Below the pieces are notes generated by a model. It ran no database searches, was not told where the DNA came from, and was given only the letters and a program-made list of their open reading frames with translations. From Lelliottia wanjuensis (GTDB lineage: Bacteria; Pseudomonadota; Gammaproteobacteria; Enterobacterales; Enterobacteriaceae), in the NCBI RefSeq assembly GCF_030238365.1, contig NZ_JASSOT010000054.1:1-64000 (forward strand): a DNA stretch of 64,000 bases, given 5' to 3'. Within the stretch, counting starts at the first letter, position 1, and each line of letters starts with the position of its first letter. Shown piece after piece: positions 1 through 8,795 of the stretch. A program made the translations under genes and the position numbers.

Positions 1-104
1 GAGTCCTGAAGGAACGTTGAAGACTACGACGTTGATAGGCTGGGTGTGTAAGTGCAGCGATGTATTGAGCTAACCAGTACTAATGAACCGTGAGGCTTAA
101 CCTT
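1..104 (+). rRNA. 23S ribosomal RNA, 3' end (partial)
   Basis: The first bases match the end of enterobacterial 23S rRNA, finishing in GAACCGTGAGGCTTAACCTT. Only the last 104 or so nucleotides fall in the window. The order with the 5S gene downstream is the normal end of an rRNA operon. Which rrn operon this is cannot be told from the fragment. Confidence 0.95.
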
Positions 105-200
105 ACAACGCCGAAGATGTTTTGGCGAAAGCAGAGACGACGATTTTCAGCCTGATAACAGATTAACCGGCATGCAGAGATGCGTGTTGATAACAGAATT

Positions 201-320
201 TGCCTGGCGGCTTTAGCGCGGTGGTCCCACCTGACCCCATGCCGAACTCAGAAGTGAAACGCCGTAGCGCCGATGGTAGTGTGGGGTCTCCCCATGTGAG
301 AGTAGGGAACTGCCAGGCAT
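201..320 (+). rRNA. rrf: 5S ribosomal RNA
   Basis: A 120-nt gene begins TGCCTGGCGG and ends CTGCCAGGCAT, so the two ends pair as in 5S rRNA. The interior carries the usual CCGAACTCAGAAGTGAAACG block. It lies 96 nt after the 23S end and is followed directly by a terminator, so it closes the operon. The symbol is generic because the operon letter is unknown. Confidence 0.97.
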
Positions 321-332
321 CAATTAAGTGAA

Positions 333-358
333 GAGGCCATCCGCAAGGATGGCCTTTT
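333..358 (+). terminator. rRNA operon terminator (T1-like)
   Basis: A GGCCATCC / GGATGGCC hairpin with a CGCAA loop is followed by a run of five T's and a second T-rich stretch. It sits 13 nt past the 5S gene, as the T1 terminator of rrn operons does. Confidence 0.9.
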
Positions 359-588
359 TGCGTTTTTGTCCTTTCTAAAATAAGCCATCAAACAACAAAA
401 ACTCCGGTTCCAGCCCAGCCATACGGCCTTAAATCAAAGCTAAAACCTTATCAATATCATTGATCACGTCATTTCTGGCGCAGCTACGTGTGTGTGGAAT
501 TCGAGCTGAGTGATGATAAAAGAGATGTTCAAACTGAAGAATTGAGTTGAGCGACGCGGCCAAAATCTACCGGATCCCCAAAAGCAAA
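359..588. other. Gene-free stretch between 5S rRNA and tRNA-Phe
   Basis: No reading frame, tRNA or repeat is recognisable here. It lies on the 3' side of the tRNA-Phe gene, where integrative elements commonly insert. I looked for a second copy of the tRNA 3' end (an att scar) and for an integrase fragment and saw neither. Confidence 0.4.
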
Positions 589-609
589 AACCCAGCCATA
601 GGCTGGGTT
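589..609 (-). terminator. Terminator of tRNA-Phe
   Basis: Read on the minus strand, AACCCAGCC-TAT-GGCTGGGTT is a perfect hairpin followed by TTTTTGCTTTT. It starts 11 nt beyond the tRNA-Phe 3' end. Confidence 0.9.
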
Positions 610-619
610 CTTTAAATAG

Positions 620-695
620 TGGTGCCCGGACTCGGAATCGAACCAAGGACACGGGGATTTTCAATCCCCTGCTCTACCGACTGAGCTATCCGGGC
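620..695 (-). tRNA. pheU: tRNA-Phe (GAA)
   Basis: A 76-nt tRNA on the minus strand starts GCCCGGATAGCTC and ends TCCGGGCACCA. The anticodon loop TTGAAAA gives a GAA anticodon. The CCA end is encoded. Sequence and position next to yjdC-dsbD match E. coli pheU, a frequent island integration site. Here only short sequence separates it from an rRNA operon. Confidence 0.96.
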
Positions 696-865
696 AACGG
701 AGCGCATTAAACCTTAATCCCGCATGTGCGTCAACCCTAATTCGGGAAAAGCTGTTCAACTGCTTAACTTTACGGCAATCTGTCGGTTTGCGCAGCGAAA
801 TTGCACAAATCTTCCAGACAATGAGGGGCTGAAATCGCAATGCTGACAGATTACAGGAGGGGTGT

Positions 866-1711
866 ATGACGAACGACTGGCTTGAGCTCCGTCAGCATGC
901 AGATACGGGCATTGAAACCATTAAAGCGCACTTTGAAGGCCACGCCTTCGACCCGCACTGGCACGACAGCTATCTGGTCGGCATCACGCTTTCTGGTACC
1001 CAGCAGTTCCACTGCCGCCGCGAACGACACCGTAGCCAGCCGGGAGACGCCTTTCTGCTCGAACCCGGTGAGATCCACGATGGCGACGCACCCGTCGAGG
1101 GCGGTTTTACCTACCTGACCTTTTACCTGGACGAGCAGTGGCTGAACAACACGCTGCATGGACTGTACGAATCCACGCCCGGCAGCTATTCACTCCATTT
1201 TGCCCAGACCCTGACGCGCGAGCCGCAGCTGGTTCGCACCATCGGTGAAACGTTCAGTGCACTGCATCAGGATGAGATGAAAATCGTCCAGCAAAGTACG
1301 ATGGATAACTTGCTGGCGCAAATCACCTCCCATTGCCACTGGCGAAAACGACTGCCTTCGCAGCTCCAAAGCGCGGCGGTGGCACATCGGGCGCGCGATT
1401 ACCTGTACGCGCATCTCGGTGAAAACCTCGGGCTGTCAGACCTGGCGCGCGAGACGGGAACCGATCGCTTTACGCTGACCCGCTGCTTCAAACGTGAGTT
1501 TCACCTGGCGCCGCACGCCTGGCTTATCCAGCTTCGACTCGCAAAAGCCCGTCAGATGCTGGCACGTGGCGATTTACCCGTCGATGTCGCTGCAGCGCTC
1601 GGTTTCGCCGACCAGAGCCATCTTGGGCGCTGGTTCCAGCGAGCCTATCGCATCACCCCAGCCCATTACCGAAAGTTGTGCACAAACCTTCCAGACGTTT
1701 CCAGAAAATAA
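866..1711 (+). CDS. AraC-family transcriptional regulator
   Basis: This 281-residue protein has the AraC layout. The N-terminal cupin-type sensing domain shows a FDPHWHDSY motif near residue 28 and a PGD turn near 59. The C-terminal third holds two helix-turn-helix units, around residues 190-212 (LSDLARETGTDRFTLTR) and 239-262 (AAALGFADQSHLGRWF). The ATG at 866 follows AGGAGG at good spacing. It lies 36 nt upstream of a LysE-type exporter on the same strand and probably controls it in response to a small molecule. No counterpart is known to me at this site in E. coli K-12. The effector cannot be inferred. Confidence 0.85.
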   Translation: MTNDWLELRQHADTGIETIKAHFEGHAFDPHWHDSYLVGITLSGTQQFHCRRERHRSQPGDAFLLEPGEIHDGDAPVEGGFTYLTFYLDEQWLNNTLHGLYESTPGSYSLHFAQTLTREPQLVRTIGETFSALHQDEMKIVQQSTMDNLLAQITSHCHWRKRLPSQLQSAAVAHRARDYLYAHLGENLGLSDLARETGTDRFTLTRCFKREFHLAPHAWLIQLRLAKARQMLARGDLPVDVAAALGFADQSHLGRWFQRAYRITPAHYRKLCTNLPDVSRK

Positions 1712-1747
1712 CGGCACAGTCAGGTCTCCAATAAGAAGGAGATACCT

Positions 1748-2338
1748 GTGACTGTAATGCCATTTCTGCTGTTTGCCTTTGTCGCTTCGATAACGCCAGG
1801 CCCGACCAACATCCTCGTTCTGACCAACAGCCAGCACTATGGCGTGAAGGCGACCCTTCCTGCCCTTGTGAGCGGCTGTGTGGCGGCCAGCGCCATCGTG
1901 TTGATATCCGGTGCGGGGGCGGGAGAAGTCTTGCGCCAGTACCCGCTGATTCGTCAGGTAATGAGCTGGGCGGGTGTGCTGTGGTTAAGCTGGATGAGCT
2001 GGCAGCTGTTCAATGCCCCAGCGGCAAATCTGAGCAACGGCTCACACCACCGTTTTACGGCGCGGGCGGCTGCACTACTGCAGGTGGTTAATCCCAAGAC
2101 ATGGATGATGGCGCTGGCGGTCGTCAGCCTGTTTGCGCCTGCGGGGGAACATACGTTGCGGGATATTGCGCTGATGGCGCTGTGGTTCTTAATGATTTCG
2201 ATTATGTGTCTGATGTGCTGGGCGTGGCTGGGGAAGGCGGTGAACCGTGTGTTTCGCACCACCGTGGCGATGGTGCGCTTTCAACGCGTGATGGCCCTGT
2301 GCCTGCTGGTATCCGCGTGGGCAGGCATGCTGGCTTAA
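1748..2338 (+). CDS. LysE/RhtB-family amino-acid exporter
   Basis: A 196-residue, very hydrophobic protein with about six predicted membrane segments. The N-terminal [15 protein letters not shown] stretch is the LysE/RhtB signature, and the conserved NPKTW motif lies near residue 117. Family members export amino acids and related metabolites at the inner membrane. The GTG at 1748 is chosen because AAGGAG precedes it at the right distance; an ATG three codons later is possible. It probably forms an operon with the AraC regulator. Its stop codon overlaps that of yjdC tail to tail. The substrate is unknown. Confidence 0.85.
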   Translation: MTVMPFLLFAFVASITPGPTNILVLTNSQHYGVKATLPALVSGCVAASAIVLISGAGAGEVLRQYPLIRQVMSWAGVLWLSWMSWQLFNAPAANLSNGSHHRFTARAAALLQVVNPKTWMMALAVVSLFAPAGEHTLRDIALMALWFLMISIMCLMCWAWLGKAVNRVFRTTVAMVRFQRVMALCLLVSAWAGMLA

Positions 2339-2910
2339 GTCAGCGCGCCACCCATGCGGCACTGAGCAAAACGCAGAATATCTTCCGCCAGACGATGCGC
2401 CGTCTCAACGTCAGTCACACTCCGGTTGACCAGCATGCGGCTCAGACATCCTTCCAGCACCAGTTCCATCTGTTTGGCCACCATCGCCGGGTCGTCCACT
2501 TCGAGCGTCGTCAGCAGCTCGTGCGTGAAGTCGTGGGCGGCGCTTTTCTGCTGATCCGCCAGCTGATGGATCGGATGACCCGGATCCGGGTAGAACGTGC
2601 AGGCGGCAATAAACAGGCAGCCCGGATAGCGATTGTTGTGAACGCAATCCGCCAGAGCGGTGTAGCGCGCCAGTAATTTCTGTTCAGGCGACAGCTCTTC
2701 GTTCAGCATCAACTGCCTGCGCCAGATATCCACCTGCTGGCTGAGATAGCGCAGGGCGTCATAAAGCAGCGCCTCTTTATCGGGCCAGAAGCGGCGCAAT
2801 TCATCCAGAGGATAATCGATGCGTTCGGCGACCATCTCAAGCGTGGTGCTGGCGATCCCTTGTACTTCAAGTAATTGCAGGGCTTGTCCCAGTACGTCTT
2901 CACGTTGCAC
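2335..2910 (-). CDS. yjdC: TetR-family regulator YjdC
   Basis: A 191-residue protein with an N-terminal TetR helix-turn-helix (about residues 8-50, with [23 protein letters not shown]) and a C-terminal ligand domain. It reads like E. coli YjdC, which also lies directly downstream of dsbD. It begins 47 nt after the dsbD stop on the same strand, so it is probably the last gene of a cutA-dsbD-yjdC unit. Its regulatory target is not known to me. Confidence 0.88.
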   Translation of the reverse strand: MQREDVLGQALQLLEVQGIASTTLEMVAERIDYPLDELRRFWPDKEALLYDALRYLSQQVDIWRRQLMLNEELSPEQKLLARYTALADCVHNNRYPGCLFIAACTFYPDPGHPIHQLADQQKSAAHDFTHELLTTLEVDDPAMVAKQMELVLEGCLSRMLVNRSVTDVETAHRLAEDILRFAQCRMGGALT

Positions 2911-2957
2911 GGTTTTCTCCTCCCAATGCTAACGGTTTCTTCCGTTATCAGTGTCGT

Positions 2958-4643
2958 TTACGGTTGGCGATCGCGCAAATGTGCGCTGAATGCGGCTGCA
3001 TCCATAAATCCGGTTACGCGCCCGTCGGGCTGCTCTTCTCCCCGTTCATTAAAGAACAGAATTGTCGGCAGACCAAGCACGTTGAGTTCCTTCAGCAAGG
3101 CCTTGTCCTGCGCGCTATTGGCCGTCACATTGGCCTGCAGCAGAACGGTCTCTTTCAGCGCATTTTGCACCTGCGGATCGCTAAAGGTGTATTTTTCAAA
3201 CTCTTTACAGGCCACGCACCAGTCGGCATAGAGGTCGAGCATCACCGGTTTGCCCTTGGCCTGCGCCAATGCGGTATGCAATTCATCGACGTTGATGATT
3301 TGCGTAAAGTTAAGATGCGCCTGTGTTTGTGTCGTGGCGGAGCCAAACGCCCAGTCCTGAAGCGGGCGCACGCTCACCAGCGCGGCGGCCAGCAGGATAA
3401 TTTGCACGATGCGCATCCACGATTTTTTCGCCTGCAAACTGGTGATAAACGCCCAGCTGAAGAACGCGACGCCCAGAATCGCCCACAGACGTATTCCCCA
3501 GACATCGCCAATAATGCGCTCCAGCAGGAATACCGGCAGCGCCAGAATCACAAAGCCGAACGCGGTTTTCACCGTCTCCATCCACGGCCCGCTTTTCGGC
3601 AGCAGTCGGTTGCCAAAAACAGTCACCAGAATCAGCGGCAAACCCATGCCCAGCGCGTAGAGATAGAGCGTCCCACCGCCGAACCACATATTCCCGCTCT
3701 GAGCGATGTAGAGCAGGATGGCGCTCAGCGGCGCGGTGGTGCAGGGTGAGCAAATCAGCCCGGCGATCGCCCCCATGACAAACACCCCGCCAGCCGAACC
3801 GCCCTGCTGACGATTGCTCATCAGCGTTAAGCGCGTTTGCAGGGACGACGGCAATTGCAGGGTGAACAGCCCGAACATCGACAGCGCCAGCAGGGTAAAG
3901 ACCACCGACAGACCGATGAGTACATACGGATGCTGAAGTGCGGCCTGGAACTGCAGCCCCGCCGCGGCCACCACAAGGCCGAGCGCGGTATAAGTGAGCG
4001 CCATCCCCTGAACATAGATAAAGGCCAGCAGCAGCGCGCGGGCGGTAGATAAACGCTGTTTACCGCCGAGTACGATACCGGAGATCAGGGGATACATTGG
4101 CAATACGCATGGCGTGAAGGCGATGCCGATGCCGATCAATAACGCCCAGAGGGCAGAGAAGGGGAGTTCCGCGCTCTTTTCACTCGGCTCCAGAGAAGGG
4201 GGAACAGGGGTTGCCGCCACGACTTCACTCAGCGGCACCACTTTAGTTTCCGGCGGATAGCAGAAACCGGCATCGGCGCAGCCCTGATACGTCACCGTCA
4301 GCGTCGCGCCCTGGCTTGCCTGATTCACCGTGACCGGCACCGTCAGTCGGTGGCGGTAGATCTCGCTTTTGCCGTAGAACTCGTCTTCGTGCCATTCTCC
4401 CGCAGGCAGCTGAGGCTTGCCGACCGTCGCATTCGCAGGAGTGATACCGACCTGCTTGCGGTACAGGTAGTACCCGTCCTTAACCTGCCAGCTCAGATTC
4501 AGATCGTGCTGGTTCTGCTGGAAGTCGAAAACAAATGCCCGATCGGCGGGAATGAAATTAGAGCGGCCGGGCGCGTCGAACAGCCCGGCAAAAACTGATG
4601 TGCTGCACAGCAGCAGGATCAGCGTAAGGAAGCGTTGAGCCAT
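2958..4643 (-). CDS. dsbD: Thiol:disulfide interchange protein DsbD
   Basis: DsbD carries electrons from cytoplasmic thioredoxin across the inner membrane to DsbC, DsbG and CcmG in the periplasm. The 561-residue protein (E. coli 565) has a signal peptide to about residue 19. The periplasmic alpha domain holds the C122/C128 pair (GCADAGFC). A polytopic core follows with [10 protein letters not shown] near 182 and a second Cys motif (CSPCTTAP) near 300. A C-terminal thioredoxin-like domain has WCVACK near 461-464. All six redox cysteines appear present. The start overlaps the end of cutA by 25 nt, which suggests translational coupling. Confidence 0.97.
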   Translation of the reverse strand: MAQRFLTLILLLCSTSVFAGLFDAPGRSNFIPADRAFVFDFQQNQHDLNLSWQVKDGYYLYRKQVGITPANATVGKPQLPAGEWHEDEFYGKSEIYRHRLTVPVTVNQASQGATLTVTYQGCADAGFCYPPETKVVPLSEVVAATPVPPSLEPSEKSAELPFSALWALLIGIGIAFTPCVLPMYPLISGIVLGGKQRLSTARALLLAFIYVQGMALTYTALGLVVAAAGLQFQAALQHPYVLIGLSVVFTLLALSMFGLFTLQLPSSLQTRLTLMSNRQQGGSAGGVFVMGAIAGLICSPCTTAPLSAILLYIAQSGNMWFGGGTLYLYALGMGLPLILVTVFGNRLLPKSGPWMETVKTAFGFVILALPVFLLERIIGDVWGIRLWAILGVAFFSWAFITSLQAKKSWMRIVQIILLAAALVSVRPLQDWAFGSATTQTQAHLNFTQIINVDELHTALAQAKGKPVMLDLYADWCVACKEFEKYTFSDPQVQNALKETVLLQANVTANSAQDKALLKELNVLGLPTILFFNERGEEQPDGRVTGFMDAAAFSAHLRDRQP

Positions 4644-4942
4644 GAGAGATAGTCGTTATCGCCGTGAGCCACTGGCAGCACCAGCAGTTCGGGGGTCTGG
4701 TAAGGATGATGAGACTTGAGGCAATCGAGAAGCGCCTGTTGATGCACGACGTTGGTTTTCAGCAGCATCTGCACTTCGTACTCCTGCTCCAGCTTGCCTT
4801 CCCAGTAGTACATCGAGGTGGCACCGGGCAGGATGGTCACGCAGGCCGCGAGCTGTTCTGCCAGCACTTTGGCAGCAAGCTCCTGGGCAGTGGCTTCATC
4901 GGGTGCGGTACAGAGTACAACGACAGCGTCAGGTGTATTCAC
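4619..4942 (-). CDS. cutA: Divalent-cation tolerance protein CutA
   Basis: A 107-residue CutA1 protein, slightly shorter than the E. coli protein (112). It contains the family's [19 protein letters not shown] stretch and the [12 protein letters not shown]-terminal strand used in the trimer. CutA binds copper and other divalent ions, but its physiological role is still debated. It lies upstream of dsbD and overlaps it by 25 nt, the same arrangement as in E. coli. Confidence 0.95.
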   Translation of the reverse strand: MNTPDAVVVLCTAPDEATAQELAAKVLAEQLAACVTILPGATSMYYWEGKLEQEYEVQMLLKTNVVHQQALLDCLKSHHPYQTPELLVLPVAHGDNDYLSWLNASLR

Positions 4943-5004
4943 TACTCGACCTCCTCATCGCGAAAAAATCACTATATCACGCTGGGCCGAAGGGCATTAA
5001 TGAA

Positions 5005-5025
5005 TCGGGCCGCTGAGCGGCCCGA
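5005..5025 (-). terminator. Probable terminator after dcuA
   Basis: TCGGGCCGC / GCGGCCCGA forms a strong hairpin just beyond the dcuA stop on the minus strand. The following sequence is only moderately T-rich, so termination strength is uncertain. Confidence 0.5.
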
Positions 5026-5053
5026 CTTTAACTATTTTTACACCACCGGCAGC

Positions 5054-6355
5054 TTAAAGAATCACGCTGCCAATCAGGAAGCCGAAGCAGACGGCAAACA
5101 CCACGCCCATCGTGCCCGGAATAAAGAACGGATGGTTAAAGACGAAACGCCCGATGCGCGTCGTGCCGGTATCGTCCATCTGCACCGCCGCGACCAGCGT
5201 CGGGTAGGTTGGCAGAATGAAGAGGCCGGAAACAGCGGCAAACGAAGCCACTGCGGTCAGCGGAGAGACGTTCAGCGCCAGCGCCATCGGCATCAGCGCT
5301 TTGGCTGTTGCCGCCTGAGAGTACAGCAGCGCAGAGGCAACGAAGAAAATCACCGCCAGCAGCCACGGGTGGCCCTGAATCACGGTACCCGCCGTCTCTT
5401 TAATCCAGTCGATGTTGTGGGAGACGAAGGTATCGCCGAGCCACGCCACGCCGAGGATACAGATACAGGCGCTCATCCCCGCTTTAAAAGTGCTGGAACT
5501 CAGAATGCTGTCCGTTTCCACGCCGCACATCACCGTGGTCAGCGTCGCGACGCTCAGCATAATAATCAGGATCGCGTTAGTGGTGTTCATCAGCGGCGTC
5601 GCCACCAGGCCAAGGCTTGGGCTGTTGACGATGGCATAAATCACCACACAGACCACGCCGAGCAGGAACAGCAGCACCGACAGTTTGGCGCGCGGTTTGA
5701 TTTCAACTTTGTTTTCACCGCGCAGTTCGATCAGACCCTCTTCCAGACGTTTCAGGTATACCGGATCGTCAGAGAGTTTTGAGTTGAACAACATAGTGAC
5801 CAGGAACGACATCAGCAGCACAGCCAGCAGCGTCGATGGGATCACCACCGAGAGCAGATGAATGTAGCTCACGCCGTGGCCTTCCATTACGGAGGACATA
5901 TAAACCACCGCGGCAGAAATTGGCGAGGCGGTAATCGCAATCTGAGCGGAAACGACGGCGGTCGACAGCGGACGGCACGGTTTGATGCCTTGCTCTTTCG
6001 CCACTTCGGCAATCACCGGCAGCGTCGCCAGAGAGATGTTCCCGGTTCCGGCAAAAATGGTCAGGAAGTAGGTGACGACGGGCGCGAGGATGGTGATGTA
6101 CTTCGGATTTTTGCGCAGCAGTTTTTCAGTCTGATGCACCAGATAATCCAGCCCGCCCGCGATCTGCATCGCAGAGATGGCCGCAATCACCGCCATGATG
6201 ATGGAGATAACGTCAAACGGGATTTTCCCCGGTGCGACACCAATCGCGGCCAGCACCAGCACGCCGAGCCCGCCAGCATAGCCGATACCAATCCCCCCGA
6301 GTCTGGCGCCGATAAAAATCGCCGCTAAAACGATAATCAGCTCAATGACAATCAT
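5054..6355 (-). CDS. dcuA: Anaerobic C4-dicarboxylate transporter DcuA
   Basis: DcuA exchanges aspartate, fumarate, malate and succinate across the inner membrane. The 433-residue protein equals the E. coli length and is near-identical over long stretches (GTGNISLATLPVIAEVAKEQ; FILPTYPTLVAAVQMDDTG). It has about ten or more membrane segments. It lies directly downstream of aspA with a terminator in the gap, so it may be partly co-transcribed with aspA. With aspartase and fumarate reductase elsewhere in the window it forms the anaerobic aspartate-to-succinate route. Confidence 0.97.
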   Translation of the reverse strand: MIVIELIIVLAAIFIGARLGGIGIGYAGGLGVLVLAAIGVAPGKIPFDVISIIMAVIAAISAMQIAGGLDYLVHQTEKLLRKNPKYITILAPVVTYFLTIFAGTGNISLATLPVIAEVAKEQGIKPCRPLSTAVVSAQIAITASPISAAVVYMSSVMEGHGVSYIHLLSVVIPSTLLAVLLMSFLVTMLFNSKLSDDPVYLKRLEEGLIELRGENKVEIKPRAKLSVLLFLLGVVCVVIYAIVNSPSLGLVATPLMNTTNAILIIMLSVATLTTVMCGVETDSILSSSTFKAGMSACICILGVAWLGDTFVSHNIDWIKETAGTVIQGHPWLLAVIFFVASALLYSQAATAKALMPMALALNVSPLTAVASFAAVSGLFILPTYPTLVAAVQMDDTGTTRIGRFVFNHPFFIPGTMGVVFAVCFGFLIGSVIL

Positions 6356-6422
6356 AATCGCTTCCTTGAATGTTAGATGTTGGATACGTAAATGTTATTT
6401 TTGTGATGTCCTATAAAAGCAA

Positions 6423-6450
6423 AAAGGCATGTCACAAGTGACATGCCTTT
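6423..6450 (-). terminator. Terminator between aspA and dcuA
   Basis: AAAGGCATGTCAC / GTGACATGCCTTT is a perfect 13-bp inverted repeat with a two-base loop. On the minus strand it is followed by TTGCTTTT. It lies 20 nt past the aspA stop and before dcuA, so it should limit read-through into dcuA. Confidence 0.9.
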
Positions 6451-6470
6451 CGGAAGTTTAACCGGAACTG

Positions 6471-7907
6471 TTATTGTTCGCTTTCATCGGTATAACGTTT
6501 CGCTTTGTAGGCCGGGTGCATCAGGTTTTGCGCCGAGAAGATATCATCCAGCTCAGCTTCTGTCAGCAGTCCTCGCTCCAGTACGACTTCGCGCACGCTC
6601 TTACCGGTTTCGGCACAAATCTTCCCGACGATATCGCCGTTGTGGTGGCCGATGAACGGGTTCAGGTAGGTGACGATGCCGATAGAGTTATAGACGAAGC
6701 TTTCGCACACTTCTTTGTTCGCCGTGATGCCGTTAATGCATTTTTCCAGCAGGTTGTAGCAGGCGTTGGTCAGAATGTGGATAGACTCAAACATCGCCTG
6801 GCCAATCACCGGCTCCATCACGTTCAGCTGCAGCTGACCCGCTTCGGAGGCCATGGTCACGGTAATGTCGTTCCCGATGACTTTGAAGCACACCTGGTTC
6901 ACCACTTCTGGCACCACCGGGTTCACTTTAGCTGGCATGATGGACGAACCGGCCTGCAGCTCTGGCAGGTTGATTTCGTTCAGGCCAGCGCGTGGACCGG
7001 AGGAGAGCAGGCGCAGGTCATTACAAATTTTGGAGAGTTTCACCGCCAGGCGTTTCAGCGCACTGTGCACCATCACGTAAGCGCCGCAGTCGGAGGTCGC
7101 TTCGATCAGGTCTTCCGCCGGTACTACCGCCAGGTTAGAGACTTCCGCCAGTTTTTGCACCGCCAGCTGCTGATAGCCGTCTGGGGTGTTCAGACGTGTC
7201 CCGATGGCGGTCGCGCCAAGGTTCACTTCCAGCAGCAGCTCAGAGGTGCGCAGGATGTTGCGGGTCTCTTCGTTCAGCAGCACGTTAAACGCGTGGAACT
7301 CCTGGCCGAGGGTCATCGGCACCGCATCCTGCAGCTGGGTACGACCCATTTTCAGAATGTCCTGGAACTCAACGGCTTTACGCTGGAAGCCATCGCCCAG
7401 CTGGTTAATCGCGTCGATCAGTTTCACCACGGAAGCGTACACGGCGATACGGAAACCGGTCGGGTAGGCGTCGTTGGTGGACTGGCACTTGTTAACGTGG
7501 TCGTTTGGATTGAGGTACTGGTACTCGCCTTTCTGGTGGCCCATCAGTTCAAGACCGATATTCGCCAGCACCTCGTTGGTATTCATGTTGACGGAGGTCC
7601 CCGCGCCGCCCTGATAGACGTCAACCGGGAACTGATCCATGCATTTGCCGTTGTTCAGCACTTCATCGCAGGCGGCGATGATGGCATTTGCAGCGCTTTT
7701 CGGAATGGTTTGCAGCTCTTTGTTCGCCAGGGCTGCGGCTTTCTTCACCATCACCATGCCACGGACAAACTCAGGGATGTCGCTGATTTTGTTGTTGCTG
7801 ATGTAAAAGTTTTCAATCGCTCTCAGAGTGTGAATACCGTAGTAGGCATCCGCTGGAACTTCCCTGGTACCCAACAAATCTTCTTCGATACGAATGTTGT
7901 TTAACAT
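6471..7907 (-). CDS. aspA: Aspartate ammonia-lyase (aspartase)
   Basis: AspA deaminates L-aspartate to fumarate and ammonia. The 478-residue protein matches the E. coli length. The fumarase/aspartase signature [11 protein letters not shown] lies near residue 317, and the substrate-binding [11 protein letters not shown] and KCQSTND blocks are intact near 104 and 138. It is a cytoplasmic homotetramer in the family. In anaerobic growth its fumarate feeds the FrdABCD reductase encoded about 11 kb away. The ATG at 7907 is preceded by GAAGGTT as ribosome-binding site. Confidence 0.98.
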   Translation of the reverse strand: MLNNIRIEEDLLGTREVPADAYYGIHTLRAIENFYISNNKISDIPEFVRGMVMVKKAAALANKELQTIPKSAANAIIAACDEVLNNGKCMDQFPVDVYQGGAGTSVNMNTNEVLANIGLELMGHQKGEYQYLNPNDHVNKCQSTNDAYPTGFRIAVYASVVKLIDAINQLGDGFQRKAVEFQDILKMGRTQLQDAVPMTLGQEFHAFNVLLNEETRNILRTSELLLEVNLGATAIGTRLNTPDGYQQLAVQKLAEVSNLAVVPAEDLIEATSDCGAYVMVHSALKRLAVKLSKICNDLRLLSSGPRAGLNEINLPELQAGSSIMPAKVNPVVPEVVNQVCFKVIGNDITVTMASEAGQLQLNVMEPVIGQAMFESIHILTNACYNLLEKCINGITANKEVCESFVYNSIGIVTYLNPFIGHHNGDIVGKICAETGKSVREVVLERGLLTEAELDDIFSAQNLMHPAYKAKRYTDESEQ

Positions 7908-8241
7908 GTGAACCTTCTTTTAAAGCGGCCGATGGATTGTACTAAACACACAGTAGATATGTGGTTTTCAATATTTGCTGACCGACGATTATTCCCTCAA
8001 TCAGCCAGATACTCGAGATCATATGCTGATGATAGCGAATTGCCGTAATCTGGATCACTTATTATCGCCCTCATCTCATGATAATTATTAATCTGTGAAA
8101 TGAATCACCGCTTGAATATTTCCAGAAAAAATATCCGTGCAAACCGATTGAAATTTGGCTATCCGTCTCCATCTCAGAAAGACGCGAATCGCAAACACAT
8201 TCAGACAGAGGCCAGAGGCGTCTGCCACACAGGAGAAACCA
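7908..8241. promoter_or_regulatory. aspA / fxsA divergent intergenic region
   Basis: This 334-nt gap holds the promoters of two divergent genes. A possible CRP half-conserved site, AGTGATCCAGATTACG on the minus strand at 8044-8059, lies about 140 nt upstream of aspA, which is known to be CRP- and FNR-activated in E. coli. I could not place either promoter's -10/-35 with confidence. No small gene was recognised. Confidence 0.4.
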
Positions 8242-8712
8242 GTGCGCTGGATACCTTTTATTGCCATTTTTCTCTATGTTTACATTGAGATTTCGATTTT
8301 TATCCAGGTCGCCCACGTGCTGGGTGTCCTGCTGACGCTGATCCTGGTGATATTCACATCAGTGATAGGTATGTCGCTGGTGCGTAACCAGGGTTTCAAA
8401 AATTTCCTGTTAATGCAGCAGAAGATGGCGGCGGGCGAAAGTCCGGCGGCCGAGATGATCAAAAGCGTCTCCCTGATTCTTGCGGGTCTGCTGCTGATTC
8501 TGCCGGGCTTCTTCACCGACTTCATCGGCCTGTTACTGCTGTTACCGCCGGTGCAAAAACTGCTGACCCTGCGACTGCTGCCGCATCTGCGCTTTAACCG
8601 TATGCCTGGCGGCGGGTTCAGCACCGGTCCGGGAAATGGGGAAACCTTTGACGGGGAGTACCAGCGTAAGGACGACCAGCACGACCGTATCGATCATAAA
8701 GACGATCGCTGA
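8242..8712 (+). CDS. fxsA: FxsA membrane protein
   Basis: A 156-residue cytoplasmic membrane protein. It reads WIPFIAIFLYVYIEISIF at the N-terminus and MPGGGF near the end of its membrane part, matching E. coli FxsA (158). Overproduction of FxsA in E. coli lets F plasmid-bearing cells escape exclusion of phage T7. The start is placed at GTG 8242, with AGGAG six nt upstream. An in-frame ATG at 8155 would add 29 residues unlike the family. The C-terminal tail is charged (DDQHDRIDHKDDR). Confidence 0.92.
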   Translation: MRWIPFIAIFLYVYIEISIFIQVAHVLGVLLTLILVIFTSVIGMSLVRNQGFKNFLLMQQKMAAGESPAAEMIKSVSLILAGLLLILPGFFTDFIGLLLLLPPVQKLLTLRLLPHLRFNRMPGGGFSTGPGNGETFDGEYQRKDDQHDRIDHKDDR

Positions 8713-8719
8713 GTTTTTT

Positions 8720-8794
8720 GCCCGGTGGCGCTTCGCTTACCGGGCCTACAAAACCCAAATCGTAGGCCGGATAAGGCGCAGCCGCCATCCGGCA
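8720..8794. repeat. Pair of REP elements (BIME)
   Basis: Two inverted REP palindromes, GCCCGGTGGCGCTTCGCTTA... and its opposite-facing partner ending GCCATCCGGCA, are separated by about 12 nt. They fill the gap between the convergent ends of fxsA and yjeH and may stabilise or terminate both transcripts. Confidence 0.85.
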
Positions 8795-8795
8795 A

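Noticed and set aside
359..588. Possible integrase remnant or att scar at the tRNA-Phe 3' side
   Set aside because: No integrase motif and no second copy of the tRNA end could be found.
6474..7904. A 476-codon open frame on the plus strand, antisense to aspA
   Set aside because: It exactly shadows aspA, has no recognisable domain and arises from the codon bias of the real gene.
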